64,000 bases of DNA from Paragorgia papillata (GCA_035771165.1 JAWNZC010000285.1:2160501-2224500); one strand, 5' to 3'; counted from the first letter of the stretch, positions 42,805 through 54,300 are shown. The notes: generated by a model not told the origin, from the sequence alone. Numbers and translations are program-made.

Positions 42805-43122
42805 TTATATTAGTTCTGCGAGTCCTTCTAAAACTGGACCAAGTAGGACATCAAGAAATCCTTCACCTTTTTGAACCAGTATCTCTTTTTTTTTCATAAA
42901 ACTACTTCGAGGACTAGCCAAAGTTGATATGTCGTCGCTATAAGGCCTAACGACTTCAAGCAAAGCAGGTGATAATTGATATTGCGTTGACCAAAAGTTC
43001 AACATACAATCACAAATGCATCTAATTTGCTCAGGGCTAGCAGTCTCCAACAGACCTCGCTGTTGAATAGGTTCACTTGTACATAAAAGTTCAAGAAACG
43101 GTTTGTGCTTTTTGATCAACAT
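42805..43122 (-). CDS. pX-like small protein, left-arm copy
   Basis: 105 residues, translating identically to 46008-46325 as far as I compared them. It has the N-terminal helical LLETASPEQIRCICDC region and a C-terminal hydrophobic GFLDVLLGPVLEGLAELI segment after basic residues. See the right-arm copy for interpretation. Confidence 0.6.
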   Translation of the reverse strand: MLIKKHKPFLELLCTSEPIQQRGLLETASPEQIRCICDCMLNFWSTQYQLSPALLEVVRPYSDDISTLASPRSSFMKKKEILVQKGEGFLDVLLGPVLEGLAELI

Positions 43123-43177
43123 CTCTATTTGACAGTCAGTGTCTAAATGAGGAAAACGCTACCAAAACACATATTTT

Positions 43178-43336
43178 AAGAGGGGGAGGAGGAGGAGAAG
43201 GAGGAGGAGAAGGAGGAGGAAGAGAAGGAGGAGGAGGAGGAGGAGGAGGGGGAGAAAGAGGAGGAGGAGGAGAAAGAGGAGGAGGGGGAGAAAGAGGAGG
43301 AGGAAAAAGAGGAGGAGGAGGAGGAGGAGGAGCAAA
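43178..43336. repeat. GGA polypurine tract, left arm
   Basis: About 155 bp of GGAGGA/GGAGAAAGA repeats on the plus strand, mirrored by the polypyrimidine tract at 45786-45952. It could form triplex or quadruplex DNA. Pro/Ser/Leu-rich ORFs are artefacts. Confidence 0.9.
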
Positions 43337-43458
43337 TAGACACACACACATACAAAAGCATTTAGCTTAAAATATTTATTTCGGTTTTCGCTCAAACATA
43401 TACATATCAAAAGTTTTAGTAAGGTCTGCTTCTTAGATTATATTTAGGCGTTTTTATT

Positions 43459-44126
43459 TTAAAAGTAGCATTGATAGTCTTTATTGTCTTCTGGTGATAA
43501 TTGTAATACATCTTCTTTTGTCATGGGTAAATATTTTGATCTAGTCATCAATAGATGATGCTCATACTCTTCTCTATCATCTGGGGTCATCTTTGCCAAG
43601 TCGCTTTCTTTCCAATCCGAAGAGCTTTCCCAGTTATGAAAGAAATTATGTTTAAGCGTTGGTTGTTCAACGGTGGGAGGCGGTGTTACAAAATAGGTTT
43701 TAGGTGTAGCAGGAGCTGTAGGGAAACTCCACGGAAGATCGTCAGTTTCTTGCTTTATCTTTGGTGTCAAATTTTCTGAAGTTTTTGGTGGCTGAGTTTG
43801 AAGATTAGTCAGAGGTTGAGACTGATTCTGCAGTTGGTTTTGAAACGTCAGAAAACGTCCTAACTGATTGGAGTAGAGTATGCTCTTTTCTTCAGGTGTT
43901 AACTGTGGCGCTTGTACAATATCTTGCATTTTTTGTTCTGTATTGTACATGGCATTAACGATCGGAGGTAATTGATAGGATTGCTTTTGTATGAAACTAC
44001 CCAGCTGTTGCTTCAGGCTGGAGCTATTTTCTCCGGGTAGAACATTGGTCTTGAGGCGGTGATCGTCGTCTGTAGTCGGCTTTAGATCAAGCATTAAATA
44101 ACCATGAGGGCGACTTGTGGCTTCCT
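43459..44126 (-). pseudogene. Left-arm duplicate of the ATPase C-terminal domain
   Basis: The sequence EEATSRPHGYLMLDLKP ... through WESSSDWKESDLAKM repeats residues of the complete ATPase (44356-45702) from about position 214 on. The final codons are shifted by one base near 43472, replacing the true C-terminus. The N-terminal motor domain is absent; the arm ends at 44126 in a polypurine tract. Confidence 0.85.
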
Positions 44127-44293
44127 CGGAGGAGAAAGAGGAGGAGGAGAAAGAGGAGGAGGAGGAGGAGAAAGAGGAGGAGGAGGAGGAGGAGAAAGAG
44201 GAGGAGAAAGAGGAGGAGGAAGAGGAGAAAGAGGAGGAGGAGGAGGAGGAGGAGCAAGAGGAGGAGGAGGAGAAAGAGGAGGAGGAGAAAGAT
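44127..44293. repeat. Polypurine tract at the palindrome junction
   Basis: GAGGAGAAAGAGG-type repeats lie exactly between the end of the left arm and the single-copy start of the ATPase gene. The right arm has no such tract at its inner end (44995), so the tract marks the switch point. Confidence 0.85.
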
Positions 44294-44355
44294 AAATATA
44301 TAATACGAAATTCTCTAGAAGTATTTATTCTGCTCATGCTCTTCAACGAGTGAAC

Positions 44356-45702
44356 ATGTCTTATGCCTGCAGCACTTGTGGAAAAACGTTTTCAACACTA
44401 TTCAACATGCAACGGCATATAAAAAATTCCCATAAAAACAGTACTAATTCAAGACCAGCACATCTTCTCACTGACGCAACAGTCATGCAGCATCCGTTCA
44501 CATGCATTGTTGCAGGGTGTACTCAGAGTGGCAAAACAGTATGGGTGAAGACACTTCTGGAAAACGCCAAAACTACGATTAATCCTCCTCCCGAACGTAT
44601 CATTTGGTGTTATGGACAGTGGCAGCCCATGTATTTAGAAATGATCAAGACAATACCAGACATTGAGCTTAACGAAGGCATACCCTCTGATATAGACTCT
44701 GATAATTTTCTTGATGTTTCTAAGCGAAACCTTATTGTTCTGGACGATCTTATGGATCAGTCAGGAAGAGATAAACGTATTGCTAGTTTATTTACTAAGG
44801 GAAGTCATCACCGGAATCTCTCCGTGATCTATATTGTTCAGAACATATTTCACCAAGGAAAAGAAACCAGAAACATGAGCCTCAACACACACTATATCGT
44901 ACTATTCAAGTCTCCGAGGGATAAGCAACAAATTTCTGTCTTGGCACGGCAGGTGAACCCAGGTCATGTCCATGAATTTATGAAGAGTTACGAGGAAGCC
45001 ACAAGTCGCCCTCATGGTTATTTAATGCTTGATCTAAAGCCGACTACAGACGACGATCACCGCCTCAAGACCAATGTTCTACCCGGAGAAAATAGCTCCA
45101 GCCTGAAGCAACAGCTGGGTAGTTTCATACAAAAGCAATCCTATCAATTACCTCCGATCGTTAATGCCATGTACAATACAGAACAAAAAATGCAAGATAT
45201 TGTACAAGCGCCACAGTTAACACCTGAAGAAAAGAGCATACTCTACTCCAATCAGTTAGGACGTTTTCTGACGTTTCAAAACCAACTGCAGAATCAGTCT
45301 CAACCTCTGACTAATCTTCAAACTCAGCCACCAAAAACTTCAGAAAATTTGACACCAAAGATAAAGCAAGAAACTGACGATCTTCCGTGGAGTTTCCCTA
45401 CAGCTCCTGCTACACCTAAAACCTATTTTGTAACACCGCCTCCCACCGTTGAACAACCAACGCTTAAACATAATTTCTTTCATAACTGGGAAAGCTCTTC
45501 GGATTGGAAAGAAAGCGACTTGGCAAAGATGACCCCAGATGATAGAGAAGAGTATGAGCATCATCTATTGATGACTAGATCAAAATATTTACCCATGACA
45601 AAAGAAGATGTATTACAATTATCACCAGAAGACAATAAAGACTATCACGCTACTTTTAAAATAAAAACGCCTAAATATAATCTAAGAAGCAGACCTTACT
45701 AA
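44356..45702 (+). CDS. Zinc-finger/FtsK-A32-like packaging ATPase
   Basis: 448 residues from ATG 44356 (a GTG lies two codons upstream). C5-C8-H21-H26 form a C2H2 finger (CSTCGKTFSTLFNMQRH). Walker A is GCTQSGKT at 54-61, Walker B LIVLDD at 126-131, and a sensor-like stretch VIYIVQNIFHQGKETRN follows. The C-terminal 230 residues are a Gln/Pro-rich extension ending KYNLRSRPY. This family translocates the genome into the virion in Polintons and large DNA viruses. The single-copy N-terminal half lies in the palindrome centre and the C-terminal half in the right arm. The frame is intact. Confidence 0.85.
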   Translation: MSYACSTCGKTFSTLFNMQRHIKNSHKNSTNSRPAHLLTDATVMQHPFTCIVAGCTQSGKTVWVKTLLENAKTTINPPPERIIWCYGQWQPMYLEMIKTIPDIELNEGIPSDIDSDNFLDVSKRNLIVLDDLMDQSGRDKRIASLFTKGSHHRNLSVIYIVQNIFHQGKETRNMSLNTHYIVLFKSPRDKQQISVLARQVNPGHVHEFMKSYEEATSRPHGYLMLDLKPTTDDDHRLKTNVLPGENSSSLKQQLGSFIQKQSYQLPPIVNAMYNTEQKMQDIVQAPQLTPEEKSILYSNQLGRFLTFQNQLQNQSQPLTNLQTQPPKTSENLTPKIKQETDDLPWSFPTAPATPKTYFVTPPPTVEQPTLKHNFFHNWESSSDWKESDLAKMTPDDREEYEHHLLMTRSKYLPMTKEDVLQLSPEDNKDYHATFKIKTPKYNLRSRPY

Positions 45703-45785
45703 AACTTTTGATATGTATATGTTTGAGCGAAAACCGAAATAAATATTTTAAGCTAAATGCTTTTGTATGTGTGTGTGTCTATTTG

Positions 45786-45952
45786 CTCCTCCTCCTCCTC
45801 CTCCTCCTCTTTTTCCTCCTCCTCTTTCTCCCCCTCCTCCTCTTTCTCCTCCTCCTCCTCTTTCTCCCCCTCCTCCTCCTCCTCCTCCTCCTCCTCCTCC
45901 TCCTTCTCTTCCTCCTCCTTCTCCTCCTCCTTCTCCTCCTCCTCCCCCTCTT
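45786..45952. repeat. CCT polypyrimidine tract, right arm
   Basis: Inverted counterpart of 43178-43336, about 10 bp longer. It lies between the ATPase stop and the pX-like gene. Low-complexity ORFs through it are not genes. Confidence 0.9.
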
Positions 45953-46007
45953 AAAATATGTGTTTTGGTAGCGTTTTCCTCATTTAGACACTGACTGTCA
46001 AATAGAG

Positions 46008-46325
46008 ATGTTGATCAAAAAGCACAAACCGTTTCTTGAACTTTTATGTACAAGTGAACCTATTCAACAGCGAGGTCTGTTGGAGACTGCTAGCCCTGAG
46101 CAAATTAGATGCATTTGTGATTGTATGTTGAACTTTTGGTCAACGCAATATCAATTATCACCTGCTTTGCTTGAAGTCGTTAGGCCTTATAGCGACGACA
46201 TATCAACTTTGGCTAGTCCTCGAAGTAGTTTTATGAAAAAAAAAGAGATACTGGTTCAAAAAGGTGAAGGATTTCTTGATGTCCTACTTGGTCCAGTTTT
46301 AGAAGGACTCGCAGAACTAATATAA
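46008..46325 (+). CDS. pX-like small structural protein, right-arm copy
   Basis: 105 residues from ATG 46008. The N-terminal half (LLCTSEPIQQRGLLETASPE, CICDC) recurs in many animal Polinton-like elements. The C-terminus pairs basic residues (FMKKKEILVQKG) with a hydrophobic GFLDVLLGPVLEGLAELI, similar in layout to adenovirus core protein X-like proteins. In adintoviruses such proteins are thought to be virion components that condense DNA or act on membranes. The family assignment is by layout and from memory. Confidence 0.55.
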   Translation: MLIKKHKPFLELLCTSEPIQQRGLLETASPEQIRCICDCMLNFWSTQYQLSPALLEVVRPYSDDISTLASPRSSFMKKKEILVQKGEGFLDVLLGPVLEGLAELI

Positions 46326-46370
46326 AAAGAACGATATTTTTTAAAGACCATCATTCGAACCCTGAACACT

Positions 46371-47045
46371 ATGGGAGAAAGGTTACATGACGATTTTCGT
46401 GTTAAAGAAATACTGTCACATTTTGACTACGGAGTCGATGAAGCGAACGCGTCCTCTTTGTTGAATAGTTTACTCGCATCCTATGTCAACTTAACATGGA
46501 ATCCCAAAGGAGAAATTGTGTATCAAGGAAGAACTATACCAAACACAAAAATAGCCGAATTGGTAGAATACTGTGTATCACCTTACTTCTCAGGAATTCC
46601 CGAACCAGCTGGTTTAAACGTATTTGTAAAAGGACTCGTCGACATTAACATTGACAAAAACCTTATCGAAAATGTTCGAGTGCTAACAATGTTGGCGCAG
46701 GCAGAAGAAGAAACAGAATCAGAGAGCGAAAACGAAGAAACTTCCTGCGAAGAAGATTCAGAAAACGATAAGGATTACACCGAAATAGAATCAGAAAATT
46801 CTATAATTGACGAACCTGTTGATTGCGAACGTTGTCAAAATCCTGTTAATTTTACACATGTAATTGAGTGTCCTAAGTGTTTGTGGAAATATTTTAACAA
46901 ATGCGTTAATCGAAATCTGATATGTAATGTTTGTGGTACAAAATTCAAGGCTCATGATCCATGCCTTCGGATTATAAGATGTACTGTATGCCCATATGCT
47001 AGTGTTACCGATAGATCACTAAATAATCAAGAGTTTTTTGTGTAA
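46371..47045 (+). CDS. Polinton-associated protein with CxxC zinc motifs
   Basis: 224 residues, intact. The N-terminal part (LTWNPKGEIVYQGRTIPNTK, ELVEYCV) follows a pattern common in cnidarian Polinton ORFs. A very acidic linker (EEETESESENEETS) follows, then a Cys-rich C-terminus with CERCQNP, CPKCLWKYF and CNVCGTKF, a likely double zinc ribbon. The function is unknown; a virion or transcription-related role is possible. The left arm holds a broken copy. Confidence 0.55.
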   Translation: MGERLHDDFRVKEILSHFDYGVDEANASSLLNSLLASYVNLTWNPKGEIVYQGRTIPNTKIAELVEYCVSPYFSGIPEPAGLNVFVKGLVDINIDKNLIENVRVLTMLAQAEEETESESENEETSCEEDSENDKDYTEIESENSIIDEPVDCERCQNPVNFTHVIECPKCLWKYFNKCVNRNLICNVCGTKFKAHDPCLRIIRCTVCPYASVTDRSLNNQEFFV

Positions 47046-47636
47046 AGATATATTTCTCAATAAAATATTTTAAATTCTGTATTACATGTACGCGTGTTGC
47101 TAATGACTCTCTTGACTAGACTTACCCAAGCACTTAATCCTCTTAATGACCCCTAATGAGTTTCTCTTTTGTCTCCTGCACGTGCACTGAGAATAAATAT
47201 GCAAATTATCACACTTAGTAACAGAAAGCGTAGCAACGCTTTCAAAGTAATAAATCGCTTTGCCTTTATATTTCGACATTTAAAATCGTTCTTTTCGTGA
47301 CTTCTTAAAGTGATTCTTCATTCTATCTTCCTACGATTTACTCGCTTATAAACAAGGGTTTAGTTAGCAGTGATTCTAGGATGACTTACTCTGTTTGTAC
47401 TCCAGTTAACCTAGCAACGCTTTCAAAGTAATAAATCGCTTTGCCTTTAGTTCATATTTCGACACTTAAAATCGTTCTTTTCACGACTTCTCGAAGTGAT
47501 TCCTCATTCTATCTTCCTACAAATTCCTCGCTCATGAACTAGGGTTTAGTTAGCAATAATTATAGGATGACTTACTCTGTTTGAATATCTAGGTCCTAAA
47601 AATATAATCCTATCTTGCCCAATCATGTCACAGACG

Positions 47637-47690
47637 TGAGTCATGCGTGAGTCATGCGTGAGTCATGCATGAGTCACGGTGCGTGAGTCA
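47637..47690. promoter_or_regulatory. Cluster of five TGAGTCA (AP-1-like) sites, right terminus
   Basis: Mirror of the left cluster: TGAGTCA starts at 47637, 47648, 47659, 47670 and 47684, the first four 11 bp apart. All ten sites are intact across both termini. Confidence 0.55.
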
Positions 47691-47903
47691 CGCTGAATAT
47701 TAACTACTTCCGTCGGTGGATGGGGGGGGGGGGGGGTTATCTACTACAGAAACTACAGAAGCTTGGCAATGTTCAGTCTGTCAGCCGTGATTCTATGTTT
47801 CACATACATGTATATATATTTCACCATGGAAGTGATGAAATATCAAAGTTTCAATTCGATGGATTTTGCTATGCACAGGGTTTTTAATGATTGTTTTAGT
47901 TAA

Positions 47904-48741
47904 GGTGGCTCCATACAGTTTCTTGAAAAATGGAAAATACAAGTTTGAGAGTCCAAAACACGTGATTAAACAATTCGGAAAAAGAATAAAACTAAATGTT
48001 ATGCATAGTTAAAGAGTCGGACAATAAAAAACTGTTACCAAATAAATAGCAACAGTTGTTGCTATGGCAACAATGACTTTTCAAAATGGCTGCCAATTAC
48101 CCTTCAAACTAATTTAATTCGAGAAAAACTTTGGTGACCCCCAATTTTTTTTTCATTAAAACTTTTCTTGAAGTATGAGTAATGAATTGGCCGATTTAAA
48201 AAAAATTCTGTAGAACGAAATTTTTTTAAAATTAACAAACATGATTTTTCCGAAAAAAAAATTATTCCTTCTACAGAATTTTTTTAAAATCGGCCTATTG
48301 ATTACTCATACTTCAGGAAAAATTTTAATGAAAAAATGAGTAATCAATAGGCCGATTTTAAAAAAATTCTGTAGAAGGAATAATTTTTTTTTCGGAAAAA
48401 TCATGTTTGTTAATTTTAAAAAAATTTCGTTCTACAGAATTTTTTTTAAATCGGCCAATTCATTACTCATACTTCAAGAAAAGTTTTAATGAAAAAAAAA
48501 TTGGGGGTCACCAAAGTTTTATTCGAATTAAATTAGATTGAAAGGTAATTGGCAGCCATTTTGAAACGTCATTGTTGCCATGCAACAATTGTTGCTATTT
48601 ATTTGGTAACAGTTTTTGATTGTCAGAATATTTAACTATGTATAACATTTAGTTTTATTCTTTTTAGGAATTGTTTATGAACGTGTTTTGGACTCTCAAA
48701 CTTGTATTTTCCATTTTTTCAAGAAACTGTATGGAGCCACC
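47904..48741. mobile_element. TTAA foldback element, 838 bp
   Basis: The element is a nearly full-length palindrome with about 415-bp arms starting GGTGGCTCCATACAGTTTCT. TTAA flanks it at 47900-47903 and 48742-48745, so it was probably mobilised by a piggyBac- or Kolobok-type transposase. It has no coding capacity. The two arms show scattered differences. Confidence 0.85.
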
Positions 48742-48816
48742 TTAAATGCAGTGCAACCACAGTGTTTTCAAAGAAATTATTTGGTCCTTAGCGTTGGATC
48801 CAAAAAAAGGTTGGAA

Positions 48817-51141
48817 CTATTTCCAGGTCTGCAGGGTCGGTAATGGCGCGACAGACATTACAGTACATAAATTTCTACCACACAGATAAACTTTTAGTAT
48901 TTTAACCTTGTTTCCTTTGGTGCATACATTAACCAGTTGGCTGAGCACAGCATGGAAGTCATTCAACTTACAATTAGCAACCTGTGCTCCCATGTGTTCT
49001 TTTGCCAAGACCAACAAGGCTTTCTTTGTTAGCTCTTTAACAGGCTCTTTAACCAGTTCTTTAGTAGCTGGCACTTCAGATGCTTTCTTGGTAACATTGT
49101 CATCCTCAACATCTGCCAACACTGGTTTTGAACCACATGCTATTGTACCAGTACTTGTTGATGGGTTCACTACTGGTAGATGTATTTCTGCTTGACAACC
49201 CCCTGAAATTAAAAAGGAACATTCTATTAATATTTGTGCTTTAATTGCATTCATTTTGGAGGTTGTCCCTAGAAGAGAACTACATGTAGCAGCGGCGTGC
49301 ACCTGTCCTTAAAAGGGCAATGCACCTGAATTTTGTCAAAAAAACTTTTGATTCATTCACAATTAATTTTTGACTTTCTTGGACTTTAAATAGGATTTTT
49401 GAAAAATCATATTTTTTGCACATTACGAACTTTGAATTGTTATAACTCCTAAAGTTTTTAATCAATTTATCTGAAATTTTCAGCATTTGTTATTTCATAT
49501 AATTTATTTGCAACAAAATTATGATGGTACTTTAGGAAGGGGGAGGCAGTTTTTGAAATATTGTCAGTGGACTCAGAAACTGTATAATTATTTACTTTTT
49601 GTTGCTATGGCAAAAGAGACAAAGATTCTACAAATTCACATCATCATATTTTAGGTTTACAGTACCTCCAAACACTTAAAAAGTGTTTTCGATAAAACTT
49701 GGTGATGTGTTTGTGGAGTTAAAATTTTGAGAACATAATATTATACTGAGAAAATTTTTCATGATTTCTTACACTGCTAAAGTCAACCGAAACATTTTTC
49801 GGTTGACTTTAGCAGTGTAAGAAATCATGAAAAATTTTCTCATGTTTCTCTGAGGATGATTCTGTAATAATATTATACTGGGTGAGGCCATTTTGACAAT
49901 CGATCACCTCAAATGTAATTTATGGTGTAAATAATCCAAGTCAATTTAGCTTTAGTATAATTATTGTTTAATTCCTGTAGTTTCAGAAAATATATGGTTG
50001 TCCATACTTTGGTTCAATACTTCATGAGACAAAGCACACCAAACTATCAACACCGTAAATAAACATAATTCAGGTGTATGCCCCCTTAAAACCATTTCTA
50101 CATTACTTGAGGTTTTAAAACTAATTAATCACTTAAATGTTCAGCATACCTGAGGCCAGTGTTTTCAAAGCTTCATTTATTTGAAGGACATGACATAGTG
50201 GAATTTCCATGGTCTTCACCATCTCAAGGTTGTTTGCAAGCAGTTGTAGGTGCTCAACAGTCTTAAACTAGAAAAATTACATAAGAAAATTATTGCAGAT
50301 TATAGGTGGGTGTAACTAATCCCTTGAGATTCGAAGGACAAAGATATTTTCGCCACGTTGGATGATATTATAATTGCAGATGATGAAAATCTTTTGTCAA
50401 AGTCAACCAACATATTGGCGGCAATGACGTAAGATGCACACCAGCAATAAAAGACAACCTTACAACATAATATTGCTATGTATCTGTCATAATGCTTGTT
50501 TGTCAATTTTCTCAATGATATAAATGCATTTAAACACTAACCTTGTTGACATCCACAATCACAGGAATCAAAGCCTCCTGATCATGTTTTCCTAAGAACT
50601 GTTTTGCATCAGATTCACACTATAAAATATACCAACACTAAATATTAAATACATGTACCTACTGTAGTACTGTATATTAATACTACTTAAAAAATTCATT
50701 GATAATCATAAAGACAAAAGAAATGGGAGCCTTTATTAGTTTGCATAAACTTTACCTTCGACTTACTGGCTAAAATGGCTTGAATCTCCAAAATTATCGG
50801 TAAATATTGTCATTTCGATGCATTCGTAAGCTTATATTTTTAAGAAAGATAGTTGTATTTACTATACTGTCTATACATATTTATTAACAGTGGATTTAGA
50901 GTTGGATTTAGGGACAACGGCAATAATATTTACTAATATTTACTATAGATATTAGTGGATTTAATAGAGTTGTAAGCAATAATATTTACTAATAATGTCC
51001 ATGCCATCAAAATATGTTCGTGCACACTGATGAAATATCAAACCTACGAGAGTCGAGAAATGGGTCGAATTTAGCTATCTATGTCACTTGAGAACTCTTG
51101 ACGGTTGAATGACCACTTACCGAATGTTTTGACGAAGCCAT
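48817..51141 (-). CDS. Unknown five-exon gene
   Basis: Exons 51141-51121 (MASSKHS), about 50796-50767 (IQAILASKSK), 50619-50542 (CESDAKQFLGKHDQ), 50267-50150 (FKTVEHLQLLANN) and 49202-48817. GT/AG sites and phases agree throughout, giving about 210 residues without a stop. The last exon has a Lys/Glu-rich stretch (KELVKEPVKELTKK) and ends in a small Cys-containing region. I recognise no domain. It starts 215 bp from the divergent CACTA-like transposase gene, so it may be that element's second gene or an unrelated host gene. A palindrome at 49725-49850 lies in its last intron. Confidence 0.5.
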
Positions 51142-51356
51142 GATACCAAAGTAACGCTTGAATAATCCGGAAACAAAGACAAAAGCGTTTGAAAATATTC
51201 TCGTTGCGATTAAGCTTGCTGAAGCGAAGCGAAAAGACCGCCAAGGCGCCAAAAACATATATCCCAGTATACAACGCGCTGACGCTAGTTTCTTTTGACC
51301 TTTGGACCTAGCCTTTGGACCCGACCTTTGCCTTTTGATGGATTGATGTTCTTTGG
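51142..51356. promoter_or_regulatory. Shared divergent promoter region
   Basis: This 215-bp gap separates two start codons pointing apart. It contains a TTGGCGCC-like palindrome (AAGGCGCCAAAA near 51242) and repeated CCTTTGGACC motifs before the plus-strand start. No TATA box is clear on either strand. Confidence 0.4.
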
Positions 51357-54300
51357 ATGTGGAAAGTTTTGGTTTTAGTAATTTTTGTGGCGGTTCTTCT
51401 TTCTGTTCTAAAATGTTATACTATGGAGAATTATATCCATGACATTGAGGAGAGTACCACAGATCATCCGATACCAAATACCGGTAAGTTTGCGGAAACA
51501 ATTACAAGTAAATTATTCTTAGTCTCGTCATTTTCGCACATATTTTATGTAAACAATTATTACATAGTAAAACCGACCAGAATTCGTAGATTTTTGCGTC
51601 TTAATGTTTTACTTTTAGGTCTTTGTGAGCTACAAAAATCATGAAAGCAATATCCTTTAGGACCTTTAAAACTAATTTAAATAATAAAGCAGTTTGTTCT
51701 AATAATAGTTGTAACTCTTATTATATTATTCTTCTTTATACTGTTTAGGGATAAAAAGAAACTTGCACCCTTGCAACTGTCAATTGTGTTGTGGACAGCT
51801 CAGAGACAAAAGGACAATACGTAGGCATGTTTCAAACGAACCTTATCCCAGAAAAACTCAAAGAGAGCCAAGTATACCTAATTATTCTTCGTATATTGGC
51901 AATGGAAGCAATAACAATAATGGAAGTATTGATGATGGAAGCAATGGCAATAATGGAAGCATTGGTGATGGAAGCAATGGCAATGAAAGCAATGGCAATG
52001 GAAACATTGGTGATGGGGATGATAGTGGTGGTGGAAGTGATGGTAATGGAAGCGATGGTGGTGGAAGTGATGGTGACGGTGGTGAAAGTGATGGTAATGG
52101 AAATGATATTGGTGGAAGTGATGGCAATGGAAGCAATTATGGTGATAGCAGTGATGGTGATGGAAGTGATGGCAACACAGATGACATGTACACTGATGAT
52201 AATATTGAGAAGGTCATTCTTCGTATATTGGAGTCTAAGGTTACACATGGTTGGTCACAAGAGGAAACATTTTCTCAAATAAGAAACATATACGAACTTA
52301 CCCGTGATGATAGAATTCCCCATAAATGTTGGGGTGCTGTGTTGATGTTTCTAAAAGAACTTGGTTATAAAGATCCACAACATTATAAAGTGTGTTGTGG
52401 CTCTAACCATGTAACATTACTTGGCAACAAAGGAGATTGTCCCAATTGTGGAAATTCATGGAACAAATGTGTGGATTATTTTGTCTTGGGTTTGCAACTA
52501 GAAAATTACTTTCTAAATGAAAGCACAATTGAAGATCACTTGAGACACTGGAAAAACAAGGACGAGTGGCTTAATAATAACAACAACAACCAAGATGTCA
52601 ACTTTAAGGAGGTCTGGCATGGAGAACGTTTCAGAGAACTTTCTAATTTTTGGGATGCTAATATGGAGACATTTATTCCTGCCTGTTGCCCAAACTGTGA
52701 AAATGTTATTTCAGTAGAAGAGATGAACAATTCAGTTCTTCCTGGTTTCACACTCCATGACCCAGTATGTTTATCTTGTCAAGAGTGCACATTTGATTTT
52801 ATCCATACACCAAAAACAATGACAGGACATGCACTAAATCAAACCTTCGTCTTCCATGAAGATGGATTTAATGCATTTGTACACAAAAGCCGTGGAATAG
52901 CAGCCATCCACATCTCAAGTGCATGTATTAGCAAAGAACAGAGAACAAATGGGAAGTACATGAGAGTCTACAGCTTTATCCCTTCTTGTTCACTGGGTGA
53001 AGGGATTTCACATAAAATAGATGCTTTTTTCAAACCACTCATCGATGAAATCAAAGATATGTACATTAATGGCATACCTATACATATTCATCAGCAAATC
53101 AACCTTGGTGATGATGTCATATACCCTGGAAATTACCAAGTGCGAGCATTGCTTCTGCTTGGGACTGCTGATTTGAAGGCACATCAAGAAATTACACTAT
53201 ATGCTGGAGGTACAGTAATTCATTTATTCAATATTTTTACATATCATAATTTTATGTAACATAACACATTCTAGACTATACAAAAACAATTTCCTGTTAT
53301 CTAATCATAAACATGTACTGTACCTACACTGTACATACAGTATATACAATATGTGTACAGTGTAGGTTTTAGTTTTTTTGGAAACATGAAAATCAATAAT
53401 TAGTCCCTGACATGATCCAAATCCAACTACCGTAAATGTAATGACTACAGTAATGCTTTGAATAAGCACCCCTTCTCAAATAAGTATCAGCCCCTCCACT
53501 GCCATTTTTGGAAAAAACCTCCCCCTTCCGAAAAAGGGAACCACTTCCGCTTTCAATAAGGAAACGACTGTACATGTATAATTATCCAACCGATACAGTA
53601 AGTGACCCATAAATATTGTTATGCCTATTAACATCAACTGTCCTTCAACCTTTTCTTTGTCACAGTCATATTACTGTATATACCTTTAGCACAACAGTAT
53701 TGAGTTAGTACAGAATAAGCACCCCCTCTCAAATAAGTGCCTCCTCTCGAATTAGCACTCCTTCAACACCCCAAAGTAAAATGAGTGCCCTGGCTTCTTA
53801 TTGAATCATTATGGTATACAGTTATAGTATATGAACCCAAACTCAACTTCTTCCAAAAGGAAAAAAAAGAGAAAAAGGTGTGAATACAAATTTTAAGTAT
53901 CACAGCATAACTTTTTCTTCCTTTTTTCTTGGAAAGGTGGAAGGATTGGTTGTCGTCAATGTATGGTAAATGGTGTATACATTCCTGCAAAGAGGCACTA
54001 CTACTATGGAAATTTTGGTGTGAGGTTTAGGCACCCAAGTGCAATGAAGTCTGCTGAGTATCATCTCCATCATGGAAAGAGAGTAGACAATGCCATGACA
54101 GCTGAGCGTCAAAGAGTCCAAACGGAAACTGGTGTAACTGGAGTCAGTGTACTTTTTGACTTGTATTTATTATATGGATTTGATCCAGTGCAAGATATGG
54201 CAATTGATCGAATGCATTTGACATTCAACATGCTGAAGAGAGAGTTCATTGACAAGATGTGGACAGATATGGGAAATAATGCAAATAAGCCTGTTAGCGC

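Larger units (their letters stand above)
41399..47745. mobile_element. Palindromic Polinton-class element, 6347 bp
   Basis: The termini are AGTAGATAACCCCCC and its inverse, flanked by a perfect 6-bp direct repeat ACAGAA (41393-41398 and 47746-47751). AGT ends plus a 6-bp duplication are the Polinton/Maverick signature. The arms, 41399 to about 44126 and about 44995 to 47745, are inverted copies of about 2.7 kb. Only about 870 bp in the centre is single-copy. Genes present are an ATPase, a pX-like small protein and a CxxC protein. Polymerase, integrase and capsid genes are absent, so it depended on others to move. Confidence 0.88.

Noticed and set aside
43136..43410. Pro-, Ser- and Leu-rich ORFs, and the Arg/Glu/Gly ORFs at 44104-44353 and 45708-45994
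   Set aside because: Polypurine/polypyrimidine tract artefacts within the palindromic element.
51791..52282. Met-rich ORF and the opposite-strand Ile/Thr and Pro/Leu ORFs
   Set aside because: Shadows of the Gly/Asn/Asp/Ser low-complexity part of the CACTA-like transposase exon.
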